Of a stretch of 64,000 nucleotides of DNA, positions 24,960 to 32,657 are shown in pieces. A program made the position numbers and the translations under genes. The notes below the pieces were generated by a model. It searched no databases. It saw only the letters and a list, made by a program, of their open reading frames with translations, and was not told the origin of the DNA. Each line of letters begins with the position of its first letter. Position 1 is the first letter of the stretch. The DNA is from Clostridiales bacterium (lineage in GTDB: Bacteria > Bacillota > Clostridia > Christensenellales > Aristaeellaceae), in contig SVGJ01000006.1 in NCBI GenBank assembly GCA_015056415.1, positions 1-64,000 on the forward strand, read 5' to 3'.

Positions 24960-26217
24960 TCCCATCATGCAGGTGGACGTTCTGGTGATCGGCGCCGGCC
25001 CTGCCGGCCTTGCAGCCGCCATCGCCGCCCGGGAGGACGGCATTGACAGCCTGCTGATCCTTGAGCGCGAGCACACCCCCGGCGGCATCCTGCGCCAGTG
25101 CATCCACAACGGCTTCGGCCTGCACCGCTTCAAGGAGGAGCTCACCGGCCCCGAATACGCCCAGCGGGATATCGACCGGGCCAGAGAGCTGAACATCCGC
25201 ATCCAGTGCGACACCACCGTTCTCTCCGTGGAGGCTGACCACACCGTGACCTGCGTCAGCAGCGAGCACGGCCTGCAGGTCATCAGGGCCGGGGCCATCA
25301 TCCTGGCCATGGGCTGTCGTGAGCGTCCCCGTGGCGCGCTGGCCACCCCCGGCACCCGCTGCGCCGGCATTTACTCCGCCGGAACAGCCCAGAAATTCGT
25401 GAACCTTGAGGGCTATATGCCCGGCAAACGGGTCGTCATCCTGGGCAGCGGCGACATCGGGCTGATCATGGCCCGCCGCATGACGCTCCAGGGCGCGAAG
25501 GTGCTGGCCTGCGTGGAGCTGATGCCCTACTCCTCCGGATTGAACCGTAACATCGTCCAATGCCTGAACGATTACGACATTCCGCTTTATCTCAGCCACA
25601 CCGTCATCGATATTCAGGGCAGGGAGCGTCTCTCCGGCGTCACCGTGGCCAGGGTGGACGAAAACCGCCAGCCCATCCCCGGCACGGAGATCCACTTTGA
25701 CTGCGATACGCTGCTGCTCTCCGTGGGGTTGATCCCCGAAAACGAGCTCAGCCAGGGCGCGGGCGTGAAGCTCTCTCCCCTGACCTCCGGCGCTGAGGTG
25801 GATGACGTGCTGCAGACCAGCGTGCCGGGCATCTTCGCCTGCGGCAACGTGCTGCACGTGCACGACCTGGTGGATCACGTTTCCAGCGAGAGCTTCAGGG
25901 CCGGCCATGCGGCCGCGGCCTACGCCCGGGGGCAGATCGCCCAGGCGGAGACCATCGCCGTGATGGATGGCCACGGCGTGCGCGGCACCGTCCCCCAGCG
26001 CATCCGCAGGGGCGTGAAGGAACCCGTGGATCTGATGTTCCGGCCCGACCGTGTGTTCCGCAAGGCTGCCTGCGTGGTCAGGTGCGGCGGTGTGGAGATC
26101 GCCCGCAAAAAGGCGCCCATCTTCACCCCCGGCGAAATGGCCGTGGTGACCCTGATGCCCGAAATCGTGGCCGGGCTGAACGATACCGTGACCGTCGAGA
26201 TCGAAGGGGGCGATTGA
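24952..26217 (+). CDS. NAD(P)/FAD-dependent oxidoreductase, partner subunit of the glycerol-3-phosphate dehydrogenase-type module
   Basis: A 421-residue pyridine-nucleotide-disulfide-oxidoreductase-fold protein. FAD motif DVLVIGAGPAGLAAAIAA lies at the N-terminus, the NAD(P)-binding motif VVILGSGDIGLIMARRM at about 160-176, and the second FAD motif with GIFACGNVLHVHDLVD near 300. It lacks the CxxxxC redox disulfide of thioredoxin reductases; instead GGILRQCIHNGFG is seen. It overlaps the previous gene by 8 bp and precedes the DUF1667 gene by 1 bp. I infer that it passes electrons between the catalytic subunit and a carrier or NAD. Confidence 0.9.
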   Translation: MSDPIMQVDVLVIGAGPAGLAAAIAAREDGIDSLLILEREHTPGGILRQCIHNGFGLHRFKEELTGPEYAQRDIDRARELNIRIQCDTTVLSVEADHTVTCVSSEHGLQVIRAGAIILAMGCRERPRGALATPGTRCAGIYSAGTAQKFVNLEGYMPGKRVVILGSGDIGLIMARRMTLQGAKVLACVELMPYSSGLNRNIVQCLNDYDIPLYLSHTVIDIQGRERLSGVTVARVDENRQPIPGTEIHFDCDTLLLSVGLIPENELSQGAGVKLSPLTSGAEVDDVLQTSVPGIFACGNVLHVHDLVDHVSSESFRAGHAAAAYARGQIAQAETIAVMDGHGVRGTVPQRIRRGVKEPVDLMFRPDRVFRKAACVVRCGGVEIARKKAPIFTPGEMAVVTLMPEIVAGLNDTVTVEIEGGD

Positions 26218-26218
26218 T

Positions 26219-26572
26219 ATGGAACAGACCATCACCTGCATTTCCTGCCCCGTGGGCTGCCGCATGACGGTGACCATCGAGAACGGGCAGTTCATCTCCG
26301 TTTCCGGCAACACCTGCAAGCGGGGTGAAGCCTACGCCCGCCAGGAGTGCATCGCGCCCCAGCGCATGGTCACCGCCGTGATCCCCGTGCAGGGCGCAAC
26401 AACACCGCTCTCCGTCAAGACCCGCACACCCATCCCCAAGGATCGCATCAGCGCCTGCATGAAGGCCCTGGCCGACGTGGTGATCGCCGCCCCCGTACGC
26501 ACGGGCGAGGTGGTGCTGGCCGACGTCTGCGGCACGGGCGTGGATATTATCGCCACGAAGACCGTGGAATGA
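26219..26572 (+). CDS. DUF1667 domain protein, third subunit of the flavoprotein module
   Basis: A 117-residue protein with ITCISCPVGCRMTVT and GNTCKRGEAYARQE at the N-terminus. The C..C...C spacing plus a fourth Cys about 24 residues later resembles the [4Fe-4S] site of molybdopterin oxidoreductases, so a cluster is plausible. DUF1667 proteins almost always accompany the two preceding flavoproteins. The ATG lies 1 bp after the previous stop, so expression is coupled. Confidence 0.88.
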   Translation: MEQTITCISCPVGCRMTVTIENGQFISVSGNTCKRGEAYARQECIAPQRMVTAVIPVQGATTPLSVKTRTPIPKDRISACMKALADVVIAAPVRTGEVVLADVCGTGVDIIATKTVE

Positions 26573-26602
26573 TGAACAGGCCGTAAACTTTGTATTTCCC
26601 TC

Positions 26603-26631
26603 TTGTGGCAAAGGCAAAACTTTGCTATAAT
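26603..26631 (+). promoter_or_regulatory. SigA-type promoter of yajC
   Basis: -35 TTGTGG (26603-26608), 17-bp spacer, consensus -10 TATAAT (26626-26631), 43 bp before the ATG. Confidence 0.75.
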
Positions 26632-26674
26632 GTCAGAAGTGCCCTGAAGGGTATAGTTGAAAGGAGACTCAATC

Positions 26675-27106
26675 ATGGATCTTACCAAGATTTTCGGCAT
26701 TGCCACCGCCGTGGCCGAAACCGTAACCGAGGTTGCCACCGAGGCCGGCGTTGACCCCTCCACCCTCGAAACCGTTGGCGAGGAAGTCGCCCCCACCGGC
26801 ATCGCCGCCGTCGTCAGCATGATCGGCACCTTCCTGCCCATGATCCTGATCTTTGTGGTGTTCTACTTCTTCCTGATCCGTCCCCAGCGCAAAAAGGACA
26901 AGCAGGTCAAGGATATGCTGGCCAACCTGAAGCACGGCGACCGTGTGTGCACCATCGGCGGCATCTACGGCACCATCGTGAACATCAAGGACGATACCAT
27001 CACCCTGTCCGTGGGCAATGACAACGTCAAGCTGGTGTTCGCCCGCTGGGCCATCCGCAACGTGGAAGAGCTGAGCATCGAGAACGACGCCGAGGCCCTG
27101 AACTAA
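26675..27106 (+). CDS. yajC: Preprotein translocase subunit YajC
   Basis: A 143-residue membrane protein. One transmembrane helix (about residues 47-66, MIGTFLPMILIFVVFYFFLI) is followed by the diagnostic RPQRKKDKQVKDMLANLKHGDRVCTIGGIYG (in parts) and a small cytoplasmic domain. YajC associates with SecDF and SecYEG. It carries an N-terminal stretch of about 45 residues ahead of the helix (acidic, Thr/Val/Ala-rich) that is longer than in most YajC proteins. AAAGGAG precedes the ATG at 26675. No secD or secF follows; the gene has its own promoter and terminator. Confidence 0.93.
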   Translation: MDLTKIFGIATAVAETVTEVATEAGVDPSTLETVGEEVAPTGIAAVVSMIGTFLPMILIFVVFYFFLIRPQRKKDKQVKDMLANLKHGDRVCTIGGIYGTIVNIKDDTITLSVGNDNVKLVFARWAIRNVEELSIENDAEALN

Positions 27107-27117
27107 ATCAAGCCTGT

Positions 27118-27153
27118 AAAAGACCTCCGCCATCAGACGGAGGTCTTTTTTTT
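27118..27153 (+). terminator. Terminator of yajC
   Basis: AAAGACCTCCG / CGGAGGTCTTT with an eight-base loop, followed by a run of eight T. Confidence 0.95.
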
Positions 27154-27201
27154 GCACGTCCCGCTCCCCGCGGCATAATCTGCCAGTGAACTGGAGGATT
27201 G

Positions 27202-27756
27202 ATGCCTGTGAAACATCACGATTGCTCCTGCCCCGTGTGCAAGCCGTGTAAGCCCGCTCCCATGCAGGGTATACTGCTGCCGAGGATCATCGCCAGCGGC
27301 CGGACGTGGCAGCGGCGCAGCTGCGTGACGCTTCAGGTGGAGGGGCTCCCCTGCTGCGCGCAGCCGCCCTTTGCACTGTGCAGCGTTTCGCCCTGCGGCG
27401 AGCCCTGCTGGGAACCCCTTGCCGATGGGCGCTCGCTGCGCTTCCGCGTCACGGTGCCGCTTCTGTGTCAGATCCGGGACGCCTGCGGCTGCCTGCACCA
27501 CGGCCATGCCGCCATCAGCACGGAAGTGTGCCTCACGGCCAGCTGTCCCATCGCCGAATGCTGGCGCAGCCACATGACGGTGCTGCCCTGCGTCCGTCTG
27601 GTGTGCGCCGATTGTACCCAGGACGCCTGCTTCACCGCTCAACTGGAGGTGCTGGTGGAGGCTTATCTGCTCCGCTGGGAGCCCTGCGTGACAGACCGGC
27701 CCTGCAAGCCGTCCTGCCCCGAGCTGCCGCTGTATCCCCAGCCCTGCCGCCCATGA
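27202..27756 (+). CDS. Very cysteine-rich protein of unknown function
   Basis: A 184-residue protein with 24 cysteines (about 13%), from HHDCSCPVCKPCKP at the N-terminus to PCKPSCPELPLYPQPC at the C-terminus. Between them are beta-strand-like stretches (SLRFRVTVPLLCQI, AQLEVLVEAYLLRW). There is no signal peptide or membrane helix. The Cys are scattered, often CxxC or PC pairs, rather than arranged as a standard zinc or iron-sulfur motif. A cross-linked spore-coat-like or metal-binding protein is conceivable in this spore-former lineage, but nothing here proves it. GGAGG lies only 4 nt before the ATG; a GTG 6 nt later is an alternative start. It is monocistronic. Confidence 0.7.
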   Translation: MPVKHHDCSCPVCKPCKPAPMQGILLPRIIASGRTWQRRSCVTLQVEGLPCCAQPPFALCSVSPCGEPCWEPLADGRSLRFRVTVPLLCQIRDACGCLHHGHAAISTEVCLTASCPIAECWRSHMTVLPCVRLVCADCTQDACFTAQLEVLVEAYLLRWEPCVTDRPCKPSCPELPLYPQPCRP

Positions 27757-27757
27757 G

Positions 27758-27787
27758 AAAAGCCGCCCTCCGCAGGAGGACGGCTTT
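27758..27787. terminator. Shared terminator between the Cys-rich gene and the converging SH3 gene
   Basis: AAAGCCGCCCTCC / GGAGGACGGCTTT around GCA; T-rich sequence follows on both strands (TTTGGCTTT on plus, TTTTCTC on minus). Confidence 0.75.
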
Positions 27788-27791
27788 GGCT

Positions 27792-28466
27792 TTACTGAAT
27801 GTGCGCCGAAGGGATATAAGCATAGGCGCTTTCGTATTTCACCAGGGCGTATTCGCCGGCGTAGCCCAGCACGTCGAACTTGGTGCCCGCCTTGATAGTG
27901 GCCAGCTTGGTCCTGCTGTTGCCATTGACCATGTAAAGGCTCGTCTTCTCGGTCACGGTGCCCACATAGAGCACATTATCCAGAATGGCCAGGTCGTCAT
28001 CGGTCCAATAGCCCACGTCCCGGGCGACAAAGGCCGCGGCATTGCGGACGCTGATCAGATAGTACTTGCTGGTCTCCTCGATGACGGTGAACTTCTCGTA
28101 CCGGCCGAAGGTGCCCACGCGCTTGTTGGTCAGGGAGGGGCTGGCGTACAGGTTGCCGCTGTTCTTGGCCACGATGTGCTTGGGGTTCTTCACCACATAG
28201 CATTGCAGGATCCAGCCGGTGTAGATCTCGCCATTGGAGGCATGGAACTCCACAAAGAACCAGCTTTCATTCTCGTCGTGGATGTAGAAGGATTCACCGT
28301 TATTGATGTATATCAGCCGCTCGGCGCTGGTGGAGGGAGAGGTGCGCAGGGCCGCGCGCATGCTGATGACCTCGCCGACATCCCCGGAGTGCCCGCCGTC
28401 TGCCACAACCGGAAGCGCTGCCACCATCAGGATCAGAGCCAGGAAAAGAGCCACCCATTTCTTCAT
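27792..28466 (-). CDS. Secreted protein with SH3-like domains
   Basis: A 224-residue exported protein with a signal peptide (MKKWVALFLALILMVAALPVVA). The mature part reads as three SH3b-like modules: MRAALRTSPSTSAERLIYINNGESFYI... (about 34-85), GNLYASPSLTNKRVGTFGRYEKFTVIEE... (about 100-165), and TSLYMVNGNSRTKLATIKAGTKFDVLGY... (about 172-224). No catalytic domain is present. It is likely a wall- or surface-binding accessory protein. AGGGAGG precedes the ATG at 28466. Confidence 0.78.
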   Translation of the reverse strand: MKKWVALFLALILMVAALPVVADGGHSGDVGEVISMRAALRTSPSTSAERLIYINNGESFYIHDENESWFFVEFHASNGEIYTGWILQCYVVKNPKHIVAKNSGNLYASPSLTNKRVGTFGRYEKFTVIEETSKYYLISVRNAAAFVARDVGYWTDDDLAILDNVLYVGTVTEKTSLYMVNGNSRTKLATIKAGTKFDVLGYAGEYALVKYESAYAYIPSAHIQ

Positions 28467-28565
28467 AAAATAACCTCCCTTGGTGTTTTCAACCATACAA
28501 CGCAGGAAACGCCGCTTTTCTTCCACGTCTGGCGACAAAATGTAGCCATCGCTTTGGGGATTTTG

Positions 28566-28594
28566 TTGTTTTTTCCCATTGATTATGATAGAAT
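28566..28594 (+). promoter_or_regulatory. Possible promoter of the permease-like gene
   Basis: -35 TTGTTT (28566-28571), 17-bp spacer, -10 TAGAAT (28589-28594), about 40 bp before the ATG. Confidence 0.5.
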
Positions 28595-28635
28595 ACAGTC
28601 AAAGCTCCGCTCCACACAGCAGAAAGGACATCGTT

Positions 28636-30297
28636 ATGAAGAAAAGCAAATCTCTGATCTGGATACCTATGGCGCTTATTGGCGCTTTGATGTTGTTCCT
28701 GGCCGGGTATGAACTCATCTGCAGTCTGACCAATTACCATGGAATGCAGTCTGTCTTCGCCAGCAGATTTGTCGGCGCGGACAACTACGCCTATGTTTTC
28801 CAGCATTCGAGCTTTCTGCGCAGCCTGGGGAATACCTTCATCCAGGGCCTGATGACGATCCTTCCTTCGCTGGCGCTGGGCATGGGCATCACCTGCCTGC
28901 TCAACCTGTTCCGCAACCGTGCGTTGAAGGCTGCCTTCGCCGGCGGCGCGCTGCTGCTGGTGCTGGTTCCCACCATCGTGTGGGAGGAGCTGATGAAGAA
29001 CCTTATCATCAACGTTCAGAGCATGTTTGTAAGCATTGGCCTTTTGAGGCGAACAGGTCTTATCGACAGCTTCAGCGCAAGCTGGGCGCTCGTGCTGACC
29101 AACCTGATTCCTATGACGTGCATGATCGTGTTCGCCGGTCTGACACTTTCGCTGAGCACGGGTACGCCTGCGTGGAAATCCTCGCTGGCGGTCGGCTTCA
29201 TCCCCGCGATGATCATGTTCCTTCCCGATATGCGTTCCCTCCAGTTGATCAGCAACTCCATGACGCAAAAGAATATTCAAACCACCACCTACTACATCTT
29301 TCAGACGGGAATGATGAATATGCAGCTTGGCCGCGCCGCTGCGGCAGGCACCGTCTGCCGCATCCTGTGCATACTGATCGGCCTGCCGGCGTCGCTGCTG
29401 CTCGGAAGCATCAACAAACGTGCCGCTTCCCTTCCCCGTTACCGCGAGGAGGGCAAGGGCTGGGTGTCGGAGATGTGCATTGCGCTGGGCGTCGCCTTCC
29501 TGATGCTGATCATCATGCTTTGCTCCAGCATCACTTCCTTCTTCCCTATCTTCACCGATAAAGGCGTTGTCAGCGGCACCACCAACACAATCGTCATTGC
29601 CCTGCTTACCGCGCTCATCGCCTTCGTGCTGTGCTTCCTGGTCATCACCTTCTCCCGGCACAGCCGCGGCGGCTTTGCCTTCGCCTTGCTGGCTCTGCTG
29701 CTGATGATGTTGACCACCTTCCTGACCACCAGTCGCCTGACGATGGTCGTTCTTGGTCTGTCCAATACAGCTTTCGGCGTTGCCCTCGGCTCGCTGGGCA
29801 ATCCCATTTTCCTGGCCGTGCTGCTCCTGCTGGCAGCACAGCGGCCTGTCACCTGGCGCCAGACCTTCTTCCTGGCCGGTGGCGGAGCGTTGCTTGCCGC
29901 AGCCTGCAGCGCGGGCGACTATCTGCCTGCATATCTCTATACAAACTCCAGAGATCTCCAGCCTCTTTCGCTTGTCTTCCACAACATCCTGCGCAGCGAC
30001 TCCATTATGACATCCTTAGACGCCACTGGCCAGTTCACCCCCAGCGAAGCCATCAACACCACCCTGCGCTTCTTCATGACACTGATCCCGCTGGTCATCG
30101 CCCTGCCCGGCGTGGCGCTGGTGATGGGCGGCGTGGGCGGCACCCGTTGGGACGCGAAAAAGGCCACTGCCGCGGAGGAACCCGTCGTCCTGCAGGCCTT
30201 GACGGAGCTCCCCGCAGAGCCTGCGCAGAGTTTCACTGACGCCGCTGAGCAGCCTGCCGTGGAAATGCCCATGCCGAAGGAAGAGTTCCCGCAGTAA
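28636..30297 (+). CDS. Polytopic membrane protein resembling ABC sugar-transporter permeases
   Basis: A 553-residue protein with about 12 predicted membrane helices. The first ~260 residues look like a MalF/UgpA-type permease: RFVGADNYAYVF then LRSLGNTFIQGL and SLALGMGITCLLNLFRNR match the start of that family. The second half is another set of helices, also permease-like near its end (SEAINTTLRFFMTLIPLVIAL). The cytoplasmic EAA loop that contacts the ATPase is poorly conserved (TPAWKSSLAVGFIPAMIMFLP). The C-terminal ~50 residues are a soluble Glu/Pro/Ala tail. No substrate-binding protein or ATPase lies beside it, so whether it transports anything is open. AGAAAGG precedes the ATG. Confidence 0.65.
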   Translation: MKKSKSLIWIPMALIGALMLFLAGYELICSLTNYHGMQSVFASRFVGADNYAYVFQHSSFLRSLGNTFIQGLMTILPSLALGMGITCLLNLFRNRALKAAFAGGALLLVLVPTIVWEELMKNLIINVQSMFVSIGLLRRTGLIDSFSASWALVLTNLIPMTCMIVFAGLTLSLSTGTPAWKSSLAVGFIPAMIMFLPDMRSLQLISNSMTQKNIQTTTYYIFQTGMMNMQLGRAAAAGTVCRILCILIGLPASLLLGSINKRAASLPRYREEGKGWVSEMCIALGVAFLMLIIMLCSSITSFFPIFTDKGVVSGTTNTIVIALLTALIAFVLCFLVITFSRHSRGGFAFALLALLLMMLTTFLTTSRLTMVVLGLSNTAFGVALGSLGNPIFLAVLLLLAAQRPVTWRQTFFLAGGGALLAAACSAGDYLPAYLYTNSRDLQPLSLVFHNILRSDSIMTSLDATGQFTPSEAINTTLRFFMTLIPLVIALPGVALVMGGVGGTRWDAKKATAAEEPVVLQALTELPAEPAQSFTDAAEQPAVEMPMPKEEFPQ

Positions 30298-30327
30298 ACA
30301 ATCGTTTCTCCAATCATATCGCACATA

Positions 30328-30362
30328 AAAGGGGCGGCTTCCCACGATGGGAGGCCGCCCTT
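30328..30362. terminator. Bidirectional terminator between the permease-like gene and thrS
   Basis: AAGGGGCGGCTTCCCA / TGGGAGGCCGCCCTT; on the minus strand it ends in TTTTATG and can stop thrS, on the plus strand the T-run is short. Confidence 0.75.
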
Positions 30363-30385
30363 GCTGTATCCTGTTTTCAGTTGGA

Positions 30386-32149
30386 TCAGATGCGTTCCTT
30401 GATCTCGTGACCCAGCTTGGCCAGGAACTCGTCCATGGTCATCACGGTGGTCTGGTCGGTATCGCGGTCGCGCACGGAGATGGTGCCGTCCTGCACTTCC
30501 TTCTCGCCGATGATCAGCATGTAGGGCACGCGGTCCACCTGACGGGCATAGCGGATCTTGTAGCCGATCTTCTCGTTGCGGTCGTCCAGCTCGGCGCGCA
30601 CCTTGGCGCCGCGCAGGGCCTCGTAAACCTTCTCGGCATAGGCCATGCTCTTGTCGGAGACGGGCAGCACCTTCACCTGGGTGGGAGCCAACCAGGTGGG
30701 GAACTTGCCGGCGAAGTGCTCGGTGATGATGCCGATGAAGCGCTCGATGGAGCCATACACCACACGGTGGATCATGATGGGACGCTTCTTGGAGCCATCC
30801 TCGGCCACGTAGTCCAGCTGGAAGTTCTGGGGCATCTGGAAGTCCAGCTGAATGGTGCCGCACTGCCAGGTACGGCCCAGGCAGTCACGCAGGTGGAAGT
30901 CAATCTTCGGGCCATAGAAGGCGCCGTCGCCCTCGTTGACGATGTAGGGCATATTCAGCTTTTCCAGGGCAGCCTTCAGGCCATTGGTCGCGTCCTCCCA
31001 GTCCTCATCGGAGCCCATGGAGTCCTCGGGGCGGGTGGACAGCTCCACAAAGTATTCGAAGCCAAACTTGGTGTACACCTGGTTGATCAGGGACACAACG
31101 CCTGCGATCTCATCGGGGATCTGCTCACGGGTCATGAAGATGTGGGCGTCGTCCTGGGTGAAGCAGCGCACACGGAACAGGCCGTGGAGAGCGCCCTTCA
31201 GCTCATGGCGATGCACCAGGCCCAGTTCGCCGCAGCGGATGGGCAGCTCACGGTAGGAGTGGGGCTGATTGCGGTAGACCATCACGCCGCCGGGGCAGTT
31301 CATGGGCTTGATGCAATAGTCCTCTTCATCGATCTTGGTGGCGTACATATTGTCCTTGTAATGATCCCAGTGGCCGCTGGTCTCCCACAGGTGACGGTTC
31401 ATCATCATGGGAGTGGAAACCTCCACATAATCGGCGGCGTAGTGGATGTCGCGCCAGTAGTCGATCAGGGCGTTCTTCACCAGCATGCCCTTGGGCAGGA
31501 AGAAGGGGAAGCCAGGACCTTCTTCGGCGAACATGAACAGGCCCATCTCCTTGCCGATCTTGCGGTGATCGCGCTTCTCGGCCTCCTCCAGCAGCTTCAG
31601 GTATTCCTGCAGCTCGTCATTGTTGCGGAAGGCGATGCCGTTGATGCGGGTGAGCATCTTGTTGTTCTTGTCGTTCTTCCAGTAGGCGCCGGAAAGGGTC
31701 ATCAGCTTGAAGGCCTTCAGCGCCTTGGTGTAGCACAGGTGCGGGCCGACGCACATATCGATGTAATCGCCCTGCTGATAGAAGGTGAGCACCGTGTCCT
31801 CGCTCAGATCGCCGATGTGCTCCACCTTGTAGATCTCGCCGCGCTCCTCCATCAGCTTGATGGCCTCGTCACGGGAAAGAGCAAAGGGCTTGATGGGCAG
31901 GTTCTTCTTCACGATGGCCTGCATTTCCTTTTCGATGGCGGGCAGGTCCTCATCGCTGAGCTTGGTGTCGCCCAGGTCCACGTCGTAGTGGAAGCCCTTC
32001 TCGGTGGCGGGGCCATAGGCGAAATGGGCATGGGGGTAGAGGTTCTTCACGGCCTGCGCCAGGATGTGGGCCGCGCTGTGGCGGATGACCTGCAGCTCGT
32101 CCTCTGCGGGGCATTCGGCCACGGTACCATTGTTGTAGATGATCTTCAT
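30386..32149 (-). CDS. thrS: Threonyl-tRNA synthetase (lacking the TGS domain)
   Basis: A 587-residue class II synthetase that charges tRNA-Thr. The editing domain is present (RHSAAHILAQAVKNLYP with HxxxH, and MCVGPHL-like Cys-His near 165-170), as are the catalytic core motifs (FRVRCFTQDDAHIF, zinc ligands around IKPMNCPGG, and HR in MIHRVVYGSIERFIG) and the anticodon-binding domain (final ~100 residues). Typical bacterial ThrRS is about 640 residues and begins with a ~60-residue TGS domain; here only about 20 residues precede the editing domain. AGGAGG sits 8 nt before the ATG. Expression is controlled by the T-box leader upstream. Confidence 0.96.
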   Translation of the reverse strand: MKIIYNNGTVAECPAEDELQVIRHSAAHILAQAVKNLYPHAHFAYGPATEKGFHYDVDLGDTKLSDEDLPAIEKEMQAIVKKNLPIKPFALSRDEAIKLMEERGEIYKVEHIGDLSEDTVLTFYQQGDYIDMCVGPHLCYTKALKAFKLMTLSGAYWKNDKNNKMLTRINGIAFRNNDELQEYLKLLEEAEKRDHRKIGKEMGLFMFAEEGPGFPFFLPKGMLVKNALIDYWRDIHYAADYVEVSTPMMMNRHLWETSGHWDHYKDNMYATKIDEEDYCIKPMNCPGGVMVYRNQPHSYRELPIRCGELGLVHRHELKGALHGLFRVRCFTQDDAHIFMTREQIPDEIAGVVSLINQVYTKFGFEYFVELSTRPEDSMGSDEDWEDATNGLKAALEKLNMPYIVNEGDGAFYGPKIDFHLRDCLGRTWQCGTIQLDFQMPQNFQLDYVAEDGSKKRPIMIHRVVYGSIERFIGIITEHFAGKFPTWLAPTQVKVLPVSDKSMAYAEKVYEALRGAKVRAELDDRNEKIGYKIRYARQVDRVPYMLIIGEKEVQDGTISVRDRDTDQTTVMTMDEFLAKLGHEIKERI

Positions 32150-32189
32150 ACCGCGTTCCTCCTGTTTGTTTTTCTTTGGAGCGGTAAAC

Positions 32190-32415
32190 AAAAAGCACCC
32201 GCCCCATCGCTGGGACGAATGCTTGAATCTCGCATCCGCGGTTCCACCCGGCTTGTTTTCACAACCACTCTTCATGCTGTATCGGGCATGACGCGCTTCA
32301 TGTCGGAGGATGGTATCCCGCAAGCACCTGCGGCGCGAGCTTTCAGCCGATGGCTCGCACTCTCTGAACGTGGCCCCCCTGCGGACGTGTTCCCCGTCAT
32401 CCATCAAGATTGCAT
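32190..32415 (-). promoter_or_regulatory. T-box leader of thrS
   Basis: Minus strand: the T-box core GGGTGGAACCGCG lies at 32237-32249 and is followed by the terminator hairpin AGCATTCGTCCCA / TGGGGCGGGTGCT plus TTTTTG (32190-32223). Upstream GC-rich helices extend to about 32415. Uncharged tRNA-Thr would pair with the core and prevent termination, raising thrS expression. The specifier codon was not resolved with confidence. Confidence 0.9.
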
Positions 32416-32449
32416 CAAGTATACCGCACGTCACCGGGAAAGTCAAGCC

Positions 32450-32650
32450 CCAGAGGGGACTTTGTCCTCTTCGGGACGCCCCCCCCCGCCCAAGGGCTCT
32501 GCCCTTGGGGATCCCGCTTAAGGGCGCTGCCCTTAAGAATCCCGCGAAGGGCTTTCAGCCCTCTCGACACCCTTTTTGGGGGGTGTGTTGCTTGGCTGTA
32601 TATCAGCAGGGGTCACGGCGCGCGGAGGGCGCGCCGCAACGCGGGATGTG
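32450..32650. repeat. Intergenic palindrome cluster with one 29-nt hairpin core (copy A)
   Basis: This non-coding stretch holds four short hairpins in a row: AGAGGGGACTTTGTCCTCT, CCAAGGGCTCTGCCCTTGG (32490-32508), TTAAGGGCGCTGCCCTTAA (32518-32536) and GGGCTTTCAGCCC, spaced by GGATCCCGC/GAATCCCGC-like links. They are followed by core copy A (32612-32640, minus strand: arms GTTGCGGCGC and GCGCCGTGAC, centre GCCCTCCGC). No gene is visible between the T-box and the GH18 stop. Confidence 0.75.
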
Positions 32651-32657
32651 CTGCGTT

